Source of the DNA: Streptosporangiales bacterium
GTDB taxonomy: Bacteria > Actinomycetota > Actinomycetes > Streptosporangiales > Streptosporangiaceae
Reading direction: 5' to 3'
Length of the DNA: 41,333 bases
Assembly (NCBI GenBank): GCA_009380095.1
Contig: WHSL01000025.1
Location: 1 to 41,333, forward strand
A program made the position numbers and the translations under genes. How positions within the stretch are numbered: position 1 is the first letter of the stretch; every line of letters begins with the position of its first letter. The notes beneath the pieces are model-generated. The model was given only the letters and a program-made list of their open reading frames with translations. It ran no database searches and was not told where the DNA came from. Below are positions 24,021 to 32,170 of this stretch, piece by piece.

Positions 24021-25004
24021 ATGACCGCACAGTTCCCGGTGAACCGGCCACGGCGGCTGCGGCGCACGCCCGCGCTGCGCCGGCTGACGGCGGAGACCCG
24101 GGTGCACCCGTCCGATCTCATCCTTCCGCTGTTCGTGAAGGAGGGGGTGGACGCGCCGGTCCCGGTGTCGTCCATGCCGGGGGTGTATCAGCACACCCGG
24201 GACAGCCTGCGCAAGGCCGTGGCCGAGGCGGCGGAGGCCGGCGTGGGCGCGGTCATCCTGTTCGGCATCCCGGCGGTCAAGGACGAGCGCGGCTCGGCCG
24301 CCGACGACCCGGCGGGCATCATGCAGAAGGCGCTCCGCGACGTGACCGCCGAGGTCGGCGACGCGCTGGTGGTCATGGCCGACCTGTGTCTGGACGAGTA
24401 CACCTCGCACGGCCACTGCGGCATGCTCACCTCCGCCGGCGAGGTCGACAACGACGCCACCCTGGAGCGGTACGCGTCCATCGCGGTCGCGCAGGCCGCG
24501 GCAGGGGTCCACCTGGTCGGGCCGAGCGGCATGATGGACGGCCAGGTCGGCGCGATCCGTAAGGCGCTGGACCGGGCCGGCTACACCGACGTGGGGATCC
24601 TGGCGTACTCGGCCAAGTACGCCTCCGCGTTCTACGGGCCGTTCCGCGAGGCCGCGGAGTGCGCGCCGCAGTTCGGCGACAGGTCGGCGTACCAGCAGGA
24701 CCCGGCCAACACCGACGAGGCGCTGCGCGAGGTCGAGCTGGACCTCGCCGAGGGCGCGGACATGGTGATGGTGAAGCCGGGGATCGCGTACCTGGACGTG
24801 CTGGCGCGGGTCGCCGCGCACGTGTCCGTGCCGGTGGCGGCGTATCAGGTCAGCGGGGAGTACGCGATGGTCGAGGCGGCCGCCGAGAAGGGCTGGATCG
24901 ACCGCGACCGGATCGTCATGGAGACGCTCACCGCGTTCAAGCGCGCCGGCGCGAGCTCCATCCTCACCTACTGGGCCACCGAGGCCGCCCGCCGCCTCGG
25001 CTGA
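24021..25004 (+). CDS. hemB: Delta-aminolevulinic acid dehydratase (porphobilinogen synthase)
   Basis: Condenses two 5-aminolevulinate molecules to porphobilinogen. The 327-residue TIM barrel has the Schiff-base lysines K199 (YSAKYAS) and K252 ([10 protein letters not shown]). The metal loop reads [14 protein letters not shown]: two cysteines (C123, C133) are present but the middle ligand of the three-Cys zinc site is Asp125, so this is neither the classic Zn nor the all-Asp Mg form, as I recall also for Streptomyces. ATG 24021 follows GAGGAGA by 7 bases, 20 bases after hemD. Its stop lies 5 bases from the end of the convergent kinase gene. Confidence 0.97.
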   Translation: MTAQFPVNRPRRLRRTPALRRLTAETRVHPSDLILPLFVKEGVDAPVPVSSMPGVYQHTRDSLRKAVAEAAEAGVGAVILFGIPAVKDERGSAADDPAGIMQKALRDVTAEVGDALVVMADLCLDEYTSHGHCGMLTSAGEVDNDATLERYASIAVAQAAAGVHLVGPSGMMDGQVGAIRKALDRAGYTDVGILAYSAKYASAFYGPFREAAECAPQFGDRSAYQQDPANTDEALREVELDLAEGADMVMVKPGIAYLDVLARVAAHVSVPVAAYQVSGEYAMVEAAAEKGWIDRDRIVMETLTAFKRAGASSILTYWATEAARRLG

Positions 25005-25009
25005 GGGTT

Positions 25010-26656
25010 CTAGTACCTGAAGGTCCGGGTGCCGCGCCAGGTCTGTTCGGTGATGCGGTAGTCGTGGGCCTTCTCCTGGGCGGTGTGGCTGGGGCCGACG
25101 TCGACCACGTCGGCGCGTTCCCATTCCTCGCCGATCCGCTGCTCGATCACGTACCGGAACTCGTTGAAGTCCTTGGTCGAGTCCTCGTAGGTGTTCCTGA
25201 TCGTGAGCCGGGACCGGCCGTCGGTGACCGAGAGCGGCAGCCGTACGGTCTGGTCCATCCAGGTGAGGCGGGCGCCGGGCACCGGTTCCCACATGCCCGC
25301 CGGCCTTCCGTTGACCGAGATCGAGGCGCTCTGCCAGGCGACGTCGGCGTCGAAGCGGCGGGTGATCCGTACGCCGGTGTTGTCCGGGTCGACGGTCACC
25401 GTGAACTGGCTCCACCCTCCCGACTGGAAGGCCCGGCCGTCATCGGTGACCTCCCGTCTCGGCGAGGGTGAGGGCGATGGAGACGGCGAGGGGGTCGGCG
25501 TCGGCGTCGATGTCGGCGTGGACGCCGGTGTCGGGGTCGGTGTCGCCGAAACGGGCGGCGGGGCCGTCGCACGTCCCGGGTCGATCAGGACGCCGATGGC
25601 CACGGCCGCGACACCGATGACGAGCGCGGCCCCCGGGACGATCAGCAGGAGCGGCCGCTTCCACAAGGGCGTCCTGGGAGGGCCCGGCGGCTCGCCTCCC
25701 GCTGGGACGGGCGGCGTCCTCCCCGGCTCTCCGGCGTCCGCGGCGCTCGATAGCAGGCCGAGGCTCTCACCCTTGGCCAGCCTGGCGGCCTCCCGCTCCT
25801 TCTCGACGATCATGCCGACGATCCGGGCCGGAAGCCAGCCGTCGTCCTCCGGCCACCGGTGCTCCAGCAGGGCGACGATCTCCTCCGGCCGCGGCCGTTG
25901 CGCGGGCTCCTTGCGCAGGCACCGGACCACGAGCTCACGCAGGTCGCCGTCGGGCAGGCGGGGGAACTCGGGCGGATCCGCGTCGACGCTGTTGATCGTG
26001 GGAGGGATCGTCTCGTCCAGGAAGGGGCTACGGCCGCTGGCGGCGAAGGCCAGCAGCGAGCCGAGGGAGAACACGTCACTGGGCGGCCCGACCTGCTCCC
26101 GGCTGAGCTGCTCGGGGGACATGTAGGCGTAGGTGCCCAGCAGGCTTCCCTGCGCCGTCAGTCGGCTGGCGTCCATGACCCGCGCGATGCCGAAGTCGAT
26201 GATCTTCGGCTGGTCGATGGCGAGGAGCACGTTCCGCGGCGTCAGATCGCGGTGGACGAGCCCGCTCGCGTGGATGGCGGCGAGCCCCGCGGCGAGACGG
26301 GCGGCGAGGAAGAGCGCCGCCCGGTGGCTCAGCGGGCCGTGCTCGTCCACGGCCTCCTGCAGCGACGGCGCGGGTATGTACGCCGTGGCCATCCAGGGAG
26401 GCGTGTCGTCCGGCCCCGCCTGCACGACCCGCGGGGTGTGGATCTCCGGAACCCTGGCGGCCGCCTCTATCTCGCGAGCGAAACGGGCGCGGAACCTCGG
26501 GTTCTGCGCGAGCGTGTCGTGGATGACCTTGATGGCGACGAGGCTGCCGTCCGGCGCCCGCCCGAGATACACCCGTCCCATGCCGCCCCTGCCGAGCTGT
26601 GCCAGCAGGGGGAAGGGGCCGATCGTGCGCGGATCACTGGGTTCCAGCGGCTTCAC
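25010..26656 (-). CDS. Receptor-like Ser/Thr protein kinase with altered catalytic loop
   Basis: A 548-residue membrane kinase. The N-terminal kinase domain has the glycine loop GRGGMG (22-27), VAIK Lys43, DFG 154-156 and MSPEQ (179-183). The catalytic loop reads HRDLTPRN: Thr139 replaces the usual Lys of HRDLKPxN, while Asp137 is kept. A transmembrane helix (about 333-358) leads to a Thr/Pro and Ser/Pro stalk and an extracytoplasmic domain of about 145 residues with no PASTA repeats; it has an immunoglobulin-like beta pattern (SQFTVTVDPDNTGVRITRRF, SISVNGRP, SRLTIRNTYE) that I do not recognise. ATG 26656 has CGAGGA upstream. It probably senses an external ligand and phosphorylates unknown targets. 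Confidence 0.9.
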   Translation of the reverse strand: MKPLEPSDPRTIGPFPLLAQLGRGGMGRVYLGRAPDGSLVAIKVIHDTLAQNPRFRARFAREIEAAARVPEIHTPRVVQAGPDDTPPWMATAYIPAPSLQEAVDEHGPLSHRAALFLAARLAAGLAAIHASGLVHRDLTPRNVLLAIDQPKIIDFGIARVMDASRLTAQGSLLGTYAYMSPEQLSREQVGPPSDVFSLGSLLAFAASGRSPFLDETIPPTINSVDADPPEFPRLPDGDLRELVVRCLRKEPAQRPRPEEIVALLEHRWPEDDGWLPARIVGMIVEKEREAARLAKGESLGLLSSAADAGEPGRTPPVPAGGEPPGPPRTPLWKRPLLLIVPGAALVIGVAAVAIGVLIDPGRATAPPPVSATPTPTPASTPTSTPTPTPSPSPSPSPSPRREVTDDGRAFQSGGWSQFTVTVDPDNTGVRITRRFDADVAWQSASISVNGRPAGMWEPVPGARLTWMDQTVRLPLSVTDGRSRLTIRNTYEDSTKDFNEFRYVIEQRIGEEWERADVVDVGPSHTAQEKAHDYRITEQTWRGTRTFRY

Positions 26657-26778
26657 GGTGTCCTCGGGAGCTAGAACAACACGTTACTCGTCGGAACAAT
26701 ACCCAGGCGTCCCCAGTGCGTGGGGCACGGATCCGCTGTCACCGTGGGGGATCGGGCGCCGGCCGGCCGCGCGGCGGC

Positions 26779-27444
26779 TCAGTCGTACGGCCGCAGGCCG
26801 GCCTTGGTGACGGCGCGGGTGAGCAGGGCGACGGTGGTGTCGCTGACCTTCCAGCCGTCCGTGGCGGAGCGGTCCGCGGTGTTGAGGTAGCGCCACGCGG
26901 ACGCGTACAACCCGCCCTCCCACTCCTCGACCGCGCCGCCGTCGTACGCCTCGCGCAGCCGCGCGCCGAGCCTGTCGTCCGCGGCGAGCAGCCGGTCGGA
27001 GACGTACACGTCGCCGATCCGGTCGCCGCTCTCGCCGAGCGCGCGCGGGGTGGACAGCGTGTTCTCCACGGCGAGCTCGCCGTACAGCGGATCGGTGGCC
27101 AGGCAGGCGGCGCGGAAGACGTCGTGCGCCCAGGCGCCGAGCCGGTACGCGGCCGTGCGCTCGGACGCGCTCCACAGCTCGTCCGGCACGCCGAGGTCGT
27201 CCGCGTACGTGATGATGGCCACCGGCGCCCGGTCGCCGTCCGCGCCGTGCAGCCGGGCGACCACGACGAGGCCGACGCGGGGCACGTCGAAGCCGGTGCG
27301 GGTGTCGTCCGCGTCCCCCGTCGCGGTCCCGCCGGCCGCCTCCACCACCCCGCAGAGCTCGGCGAAGACCTCCGTCTCCGGCCGGTTCTCCACGTAGACG
27401 GTGGCGGACAGGTGCGGGGGATCGGGATAGAGCCGTGCAGCCAT
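26779..27444 (-). CDS. Candidate immunity protein for the upstream HINT toxin
   Basis: A 221-residue soluble, acidic protein with no signal peptide or membrane segment. It starts MAARLYPDPPHLSATVYVEN and has alternating beta and alpha segments (VGLVVVARLHG, RAPVAIITYADDLG) and a helical C-terminal half. I recognise no family. It lies 19 bases downstream of the HINT-toxin gene on the same strand, the standard place for the cognate immunity gene in toxin loci, and that context is the only evidence for the role. Upstream of ATG 27444 is a weak GGAAG, and the tight spacing suggests co-transcription. A weak hairpin (26711-26725) lies downstream. Confidence 0.5.
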   Translation of the reverse strand: MAARLYPDPPHLSATVYVENRPETEVFAELCGVVEAAGGTATGDADDTRTGFDVPRVGLVVVARLHGADGDRAPVAIITYADDLGVPDELWSASERTAAYRLGAWAHDVFRAACLATDPLYGELAVENTLSTPRALGESGDRIGDVYVSDRLLAADDRLGARLREAYDGGAVEEWEGGLYASAWRYLNTADRSATDGWKVSDTTVALLTRAVTKAGLRPYD

Positions 27445-27463
27445 GCCGCCTATCTTCCCGTCC

Positions 27464-28906
27464 TTACTGGTTCTTCAGCATGCCGAGGATCTGGTTGAGC
27501 TGCTTCTGGTTCGGAACGAAGGCCGTCACCACGTCACCGGTGGTGGGGTGCGTCTGGACCGCGAAGTACTTCCCGTCGACCCGGGACAGCCGCAGGTGCG
27601 TCGCCTGGCTGCCGGTCTTCCACGGCACGATCTTGTTGCTCTTCAGGCCGCGCTCGAGCAGCGACTTCCACGCGGCCTTGTCGGCGTCCTTCACCCCGCG
27701 GCCGAACCACTGCTCGGCGTGCCGGCCGAAGGAGTGGTTGAGGCCGTGGTCGGTGATCTTGGGGGTCGGGCAGGACGTGGGCGCGTTGTGCACCAGGACC
27801 GGATTGTCCCCGGCCATCACGTAGAACGTGTGCGCGCCCGCGACGGTCAGGTTGTGCACCGTCTGCGACCGCCGGTACGCACGGACCCCGGCGACCTCGG
27901 CCGCCCGGCCGAACGGCAGCGTGAGCCGGTCCCCGGCGCGCAGCGCGCCGGCCTCCTGCCAGCGGCTCAGGGCCGGCACCCAGAACGGGTGCCGCGCGGT
28001 CGCGGTCACCGTACGGGCCGCGCCGCCGGGCCGTCCGTCGAGGTCCACCCGGACGTCGACCAGCTCGGTGGCGCCGCCGTGCGAGATCAGCGCGGTCACC
28101 GGCCGCGCGGACACGCTCCCGGTCCGCGGATCGCCGGCCAGCACCCGGTCACCGATCCGGACGTCCTCGATCGGGACCCGTTCGCCGTTGGCCAGCACGA
28201 CGCGCGTGCCCGGCACGAAGCTGCTCAGGCAGGCGGTGGCCGCGTCCTTCAGCTTGCTGTCCTTGAGCTTCTTGGCCTTGCGCGCGCTGCTGACCTTTTC
28301 GTACAGCTTCTGCCAGCGCCGGAAGAGCTTCCAGATCTTGGGGACCATCTTGGCGGCCTTGAACAGCTTGCCCCACGGGATCGCGGTCAGCAGCGTCTCC
28401 AGGCAGGCGCCGATGTCGCCCTTGGTGAAGCAGTCCTTCGCGGAGTTCCACCCGACCAGCTCCGCGACCAGGTCGAGCAGCTCCTCGTCGAGGTTGCCCC
28501 ACTCCTCCTCGGCCTCCGCGAGGTCGTCGTTGGCGGTGTTCGCCTCGTCCTCGGCGGTGGTGTAGTCGTCCGGCGGGCCGCCGGTGTCCTCGCCGGGATC
28601 GGACGGGTCGTTCGGGTCGCCGGTGGGGGGAGCCGTCGGATCGCCGGTGGGCGGCGCGGTGGGGTCGCCGGTCGGCGGGTCCGTGGGGCTCAGCGTGGGC
28701 TGCGGGCCCGGGCTCGCCGTCCCTCCCGCGCAGGCGGGGTTGTCGGAGTCGGTGACCTGGCAGACCGCCGAGCGCATGGCGGAGCCGATGTCGCCGGGCT
28801 GCAGGGTCAGCGCAAGCGCAACGACGACGCCGGCCACCACGATCGTGATGCCGACGTACTCGAGCATGTTGGCGCCGCGCTCGGCAGGCCCCCGCACCGT
28901 GAGCAT
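27464..28906 (-). CDS. Polymorphic toxin: Flp-prepilin-like N-terminus, HINT domain, C-terminal putative RNase
   Basis: A 480-residue modular protein. Residues 1-35 hold a type IVb prepilin-like signal: GANMLEY, with Gly11 then Glu and Tyr at +5 and +6, followed by a hydrophobic helix ([18 protein letters not shown]). A Pro/Thr/Gly-Asp stalk with PPTGDPTA repeats spans about 60-115, then an acidic and a Trp/Lys-rich helical region. Residues 226-374 form an intein-like HINT domain: [17 protein letters not shown] start, HPFWV, AGDRL, and VLVHN end. The C-terminal 106 residues ([43 protein letters not shown]) resemble compact RNase toxins of the BECR fold. ATG 28906 lies 7 bases after TAGGGT, probably leaderless; ATG 28942 also follows a TAGGGT. 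Its likely immunity gene follows. Confidence 0.85.
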   Translation of the reverse strand: MLTVRGPAERGANMLEYVGITIVVAGVVVALALTLQPGDIGSAMRSAVCQVTDSDNPACAGGTASPGPQPTLSPTDPPTGDPTAPPTGDPTAPPTGDPNDPSDPGEDTGGPPDDYTTAEDEANTANDDLAEAEEEWGNLDEELLDLVAELVGWNSAKDCFTKGDIGACLETLLTAIPWGKLFKAAKMVPKIWKLFRRWQKLYEKVSSARKAKKLKDSKLKDAATACLSSFVPGTRVVLANGERVPIEDVRIGDRVLAGDPRTGSVSARPVTALISHGGATELVDVRVDLDGRPGGAARTVTATARHPFWVPALSRWQEAGALRAGDRLTLPFGRAAEVAGVRAYRRSQTVHNLTVAGAHTFYVMAGDNPVLVHNAPTSCPTPKITDHGLNHSFGRHAEQWFGRGVKDADKAAWKSLLERGLKSNKIVPWKTGSQATHLRLSRVDGKYFAVQTHPTTGDVVTAFVPNQKQLNQILGMLKNQ

Positions 28907-28913
28907 GGCAGAG

Positions 28914-28919
28914 ACCCTA
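28914..28919 (-). promoter_or_regulatory. -10 box TAGGGT of the toxin gene
   Basis: TAGGGT lies 7 bases before ATG 28906. A second TAGGGT at 28953-28958 precedes an in-frame ATG at 28942 by 10 bases, so two starts are possible. Confidence 0.45.
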
Positions 28920-28974
28920 GGTTGGCGACGCCGATCGGGCATGGGTCCGCAGACCCTATTGACGGGCCCAATTA

Positions 28975-28989
28975 CGGACACGATGTCCG
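28975..28989. promoter_or_regulatory. Palindrome in the toxin/lipoprotein divergent region
   Basis: CGGACA, 3 bases, TGTCCG: a perfect 6-bp inverted repeat between the toxin promoter and the lipoprotein promoter, operator-like. The binder is unknown. Confidence 0.35.
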
Positions 28990-29055
28990 GATCTGGCCAG
29001 TGCCGGAGACCGGCCAATCGGTCAAGGGCACCCGATGCCGGGTTTCCCGGGCACG

Positions 29056-29061
29056 TAGGCT
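29056..29061 (+). promoter_or_regulatory. -10 box TAGGCT of the lipoprotein gene
   Basis: TAGGCT ends 9 bases before ATG 29071, so the transcript has almost no leader. It is the same hexamer as at 4860. Confidence 0.45.
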
Positions 29062-29070
29062 CCCTTCGCT

Positions 29071-29901
29071 ATGAAGGCTCTAGCTTCGGCCCTCGGGGTC
29101 GCCCTGCTCGCCGTCGGCGCCACGGCGTGCACGGGCGAGGAGCCACCGAAGACGGCCCCCAAGTCCACGCCTCCCTCGTTCACCGAGGTGCAGGCGCCCA
29201 CGCAGCCGGCCCAGGTCGCCCAGATCGCCGAGCGGGCCATGCAGGCGGCGCAGAGCGTGCAGGTGCGGGTCAGCTCGACGAGCCAGGCGGGCAACCCGGA
29301 CGAGTCGACGGCGCGCATCCGGTTCTCCGGCGGCTCCCCGATGGCGCACGTCACGCTGGTGGAGGGCAGCGGCACCAGCCAGGGCATCCTGCTCAACGGC
29401 ACGATGTACCTGCGCAGCGGCGACGAGCCGGTGGTGCCGGGCAAGCCGTGGCTCAAGCTCACCCGGCAGGACCTGGCGAACCCGAAGCTGGGCCCCTTCG
29501 GCCGGCTCTTCAAGCTGGTGTTCGACGAGATGGAGGCGGCGGTCAAGGACGCCACCGGGGACACCGGACTGGCGGTGGTCGGCGCGGGCACGCTGGACCG
29601 GCCGCCGGTGACCGAGAACCTCGGGGGCGTTCCGGTCACGCGGTACGACGGCAAGACCGACACCGAGAAGCTCCGCGCGGTGGACCGCGAGTTCGCCAGC
29701 CTGGCCGACCAGGGCGTGAAGAGCGTGCCCTGGCGGATGTGGATCGACCAGTACGGGCTGCCGCGCCGGTTCGTGATCGACCTGGAGACCCCCGCCGCCA
29801 AGGTGAGCAGCTCCGCCGTCTACTCCGAGTGGGGCAAGGACCAGTCCATCACGCCCCCGCCGGGCGGCCAGGTCGCCACCATCAACGACATCGGCAGCTG
29901 A
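29071..29901 (+). CDS. LppX/LprAFG-like lipoprotein
   Basis: A 276-residue secreted lipoprotein. The signal peptide ([20 protein letters not shown]) ends in a lipobox-like ATAC, giving Cys20 as the acylated residue. The mature part has the antiparallel beta-sheet pattern of the LppX/LprG superfamily: helix [20 protein letters not shown], strands [35 protein letters not shown], a middle [14 protein letters not shown] helix, and a C-terminal [18 protein letters not shown] segment. LppX-type proteins carry lipids across the cell envelope, which is family knowledge and not shown here. It has its own near-leaderless promoter, facing away from the toxin gene, and a hairpin follows (29923-29969). 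Confidence 0.82.
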   Translation: MKALASALGVALLAVGATACTGEEPPKTAPKSTPPSFTEVQAPTQPAQVAQIAERAMQAAQSVQVRVSSTSQAGNPDESTARIRFSGGSPMAHVTLVEGSGTSQGILLNGTMYLRSGDEPVVPGKPWLKLTRQDLANPKLGPFGRLFKLVFDEMEAAVKDATGDTGLAVVGAGTLDRPPVTENLGGVPVTRYDGKTDTEKLRAVDREFASLADQGVKSVPWRMWIDQYGLPRRFVIDLETPAAKVSSSAVYSEWGKDQSITPPPGGQVATINDIGS

Positions 29902-29922
29902 GGCCGTCGGTCCCGTTAGAGC

Positions 29923-29969
29923 GAAGGGTTTTGCGGGTGCGACCTGGGGCTTCTCCCACAAAATCCTTC
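29923..29969 (+). terminator. Long imperfect hairpin between lipoprotein gene and hemL
   Basis: A 15-bp stem (GAAGGGTTTTGCGGG against CCCACAAAATCCTTC, one G-T pair and one mismatch) encloses a 17-base loop, 21 bases after the lipoprotein stop. It could terminate that transcript or act as leader structure for hemL 43 bases on. Confidence 0.45.
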
Positions 29970-29981
29970 CCCCGAAATGTT

Positions 29982-30010
29982 GGGGTGGGGTGGGCTGGAA
30001 GACTGGGGGG
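29982..30010 (+). other. G-quadruplex-like G-rich run before hemL
   Basis: Runs GGGG, GGGG, GGG and GGGGGG with loops of 1, 1 and 10 bases end just before the GTG of hemL at 30012. The last G-run doubles as a crude ribosome binding site. A similar element precedes the gene at 34734. Confidence 0.4.
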
Positions 30011-30011
30011 C

Positions 30012-31304
30012 GTGACTTCCCACAAGCGATCTCAAGAGTTGTTCGAGCGGGCCATCGCGGTCGTGCCGGGGGGCGTGAACTCCCCCGTCAGGGCGTTCGG
30101 CGCGGTGGGCGGCACGCCGCCGTTCATGGCGTCGGGGCACGGGCCGTACCTGGTCGACGCGGACGGCAGGGAGTACGTCGACCTGATCTGCTCGTGGGGG
30201 CCGCTGATGCTCGGCCACGCCCATCCGGCGGTGGTCGAGGCGCTGCGCGAGACGGCCGCCCGCGGCACGTCGTTCGGCGCGCCCACCGAGGGCGAGGTCG
30301 CGCTGGCGGAGGAGATCGCGGCCCGCACGCCGGTGGAGCGGGTACGGCTCGTCAACTCCGGCACCGAGGCCACCATGTCCGCGCTGCGGCTGGCGCGTGG
30401 CGTCACGGGCCGTACCAAGGTGGTCAAGTTCGCCGGCTGCTACCACGGGCACGTCGACGCGCTGCTGGCCGCGGCCGGCTCCGGCGTCGCGACGTTCGGC
30501 CTGCCGGACTCGCCGGGCGTGACCGGGGCGAGCGCCGCCGACACGATCGTGCTGCCGTACAACGACTTCCCCGCCGTGGAGCGGACGTTCGAGGAGCACG
30601 GCGACGTGATCGCCTGCGTGATCGCCGAGGCTTGCCCGGCCAACATGGGCGTCGTGCCGCCGCGGGACGGCTTCAACCTGGGCCTCAAGGCGCTCTGCGA
30701 GCGGTACGGGGCCCTGCTGATCCTGGACGAGGTGCTGACCGGCTTCCGGGTCACCCGGTCCGGGTGGTACGGACTCGAGGGCGTGGAGGCGGACCTCTTC
30801 ACGTACGGCAAGGTGATGGGCGGCGGGCTGCCCGCCGCCGCGTTCGGCGGCCGTGCCGAGCTCATGGACCGGCTGGCCCCGGCCGGCCCGGTCTACCAGG
30901 CGGGCACGCTGTCCGGGAACCCGCTGGCCACCGCGGCCGGCCTGGCCACGCTGCGGAACTGCACGGACGAGGTGTACGCGCGGATCGACGAGGCGGCCGG
31001 GAAGATCGCGCGGCTGGCCGGGGAGGCGCTGTCCGCGGCGGGCGCGCCGCACCGGGTGCAGACCGCCGGCAACCTCTTCTCGGTCTTCTTCACCGACGCG
31101 CCGGTCACCGACTTCGACTCGGCGCGCAAGCAGAACACCGAGGCGTTCGCCGCGTTCTTCCACGCCATGCTGGACCGCGGCGTCTACCTTCCGCCCGCCG
31201 CGTTCGAGGCCTGGTTCTTCTCGGCCGCGCACGACGACACCGCCCTGGAGCGCATCGCCGACGCCCTGCCGCACGCCGCCAAGGCCGCCGCTCGGGTGGC
31301 CTGA
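30012..31304 (+). CDS. hemL: Glutamate-1-semialdehyde 2,1-aminomutase
   Basis: Converts glutamate-1-semialdehyde (the HemA product) to 5-aminolevulinate using PLP. The 430-residue fold-type I aminotransferase has [23 protein letters not shown], the [11 protein letters not shown] Asp that binds PLP pyridine nitrogen, [18 protein letters not shown] containing the Schiff-base lysine, and [17 protein letters not shown]. Family length is normal. GTG 30012 follows a G-run. It is separated from the rex-hemACDB operon by about 5 kb of kinase, toxin and lipoprotein genes on the other strand or own promoters, so it is probably regulated apart. A convergent Prim-Pol gene ends 16 bases downstream. Confidence 0.97.
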   Translation: MTSHKRSQELFERAIAVVPGGVNSPVRAFGAVGGTPPFMASGHGPYLVDADGREYVDLICSWGPLMLGHAHPAVVEALRETAARGTSFGAPTEGEVALAEEIAARTPVERVRLVNSGTEATMSALRLARGVTGRTKVVKFAGCYHGHVDALLAAAGSGVATFGLPDSPGVTGASAADTIVLPYNDFPAVERTFEEHGDVIACVIAEACPANMGVVPPRDGFNLGLKALCERYGALLILDEVLTGFRVTRSGWYGLEGVEADLFTYGKVMGGGLPAAAFGGRAELMDRLAPAGPVYQAGTLSGNPLATAAGLATLRNCTDEVYARIDEAAGKIARLAGEALSAAGAPHRVQTAGNLFSVFFTDAPVTDFDSARKQNTEAFAAFFHAMLDRGVYLPPAAFEAWFFSAAHDDTALERIADALPHAAKAAARVA

Positions 31305-31320
31305 CCCGGCCGGCGCCAGA

Positions 31321-31959
31321 TCACTCGCAGACGTCGGCCAGCACGTCGAGGAGCGGTACGGGGTCGGGCAGCGGGGCCCGCCCCGGGCCGCGGATCCAGC
31401 CGACCTCGTTGCCCGAGGGCAGCAGGGACGGCGCGGCGAGCACGTAGCTGTCCCGGCAGTGCCAGCGCAGCCCGGGCGTGTCGGCGATGGTCTCCGGCAC
31501 GCAGTCGAGCCGGCAGGACCACCACTCGTCCTCGTCGTCCGGCGCGCCGCGGGTGGTCACGAAGAACAGGTAGCGCTGCGCGTCGTACGCGGCGACCGGG
31601 CCGACCCGGACCCCGGTGCTCGCCATCCGGGCGAGCGCGGCGATGCCGGCCGCGGCGGGGACGTCGAGCACGTCGAAGACCCGCCCGGTGGGCAGGATCA
31701 GGTTGGCGTCGGGGTCGGCCGCCCAGCGGCGCTCGATCGTCTCGGGGTCGGTGGTCGCCTGGTGCTGCCAGCCGGGCGAGGTCGGATGCGCGCCCGGATC
31801 CGGACAGCCGAGCCGGTCGCACGAGCACGCGCGGGCGCCCTCCCGGAGCGGATGCGCGGCCGCGACCACCGGCCAGCCCAGCGCCGCGAGGTCGAGCGCG
31901 GCGGCCACCACGCGCCCGCGCGGCCGCCGTTCGGTCCCCCGTGCCATCACCTCGACCAT
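31321..31959 (-). CDS. Bifunctional DNA primase/polymerase (Prim-Pol) domain protein
   Basis: A 212-residue protein with one N-terminal Prim-Pol (archaeo-eukaryotic primase-like) domain and no helicase partner. Visible pieces: ALDLAALGWPVVAAAHPLREGARACSCDRLGCPDPGAHPT (Cys-rich zinc-binding-like loop with GAHP), NLILPTGRVFDVLDVP and WHCRDSYVLAAPSLLPSG. In the true enzymes the FDVLDVP site should have two acidic metal ligands (DxD); here only one Asp is well placed in each, so activity is uncertain. Similar stand-alone copies are common in actinomycetes with unknown roles. ATG 31959 has GGAGGGGG upstream; nearby ATGs at 31965 and 31947 are alternatives. Confidence 0.8.
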   Translation of the reverse strand: MVEVMARGTERRPRGRVVAAALDLAALGWPVVAAAHPLREGARACSCDRLGCPDPGAHPTSPGWQHQATTDPETIERRWAADPDANLILPTGRVFDVLDVPAAAGIAALARMASTGVRVGPVAAYDAQRYLFFVTTRGAPDDEDEWWSCRLDCVPETIADTPGLRWHCRDSYVLAAPSLLPSGNEVGWIRGPGRAPLPDPVPLLDVLADVCE

Positions 31960-32094
31960 GCGCATCCCCCTCCGTACCGGCCGCACCTCCATGGTGCAGC
32001 AGCTCCTCCCTCTCCCCAGTCTCGGGGGTTCCCCCGGGTCATGGAGCCGTTTTCGGCGTCGGTCCGGTGACGTTCGCGGCGACATTGGGGACGA

Positions 32095-32106
32095 GTACGG
32101 ACGTAC
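32095..32106. promoter_or_regulatory. GTACG-GA-CGTAC palindrome in divergent intergenic region
   Basis: A perfect 5-2-5 inverted repeat between the Prim-Pol gene and the STAND gene, 64 bases before the latter's ATG. It may be an operator shared by the two genes; no binder is known. Confidence 0.3.
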
Positions 32107-32170
32107 CAGCCCTCGACACCCGCATCTGGTAGAACCGCTTCGTCGCACCCCTTGAGCCGCCGGAGCCGCC

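Noticed and set aside
26711-26725. CCCCA-GTGCG-TGGGG hairpin as a terminator of the immunity gene
   Set aside because: Only a 5-bp stem, 54 bases beyond the stop; too weak to call.
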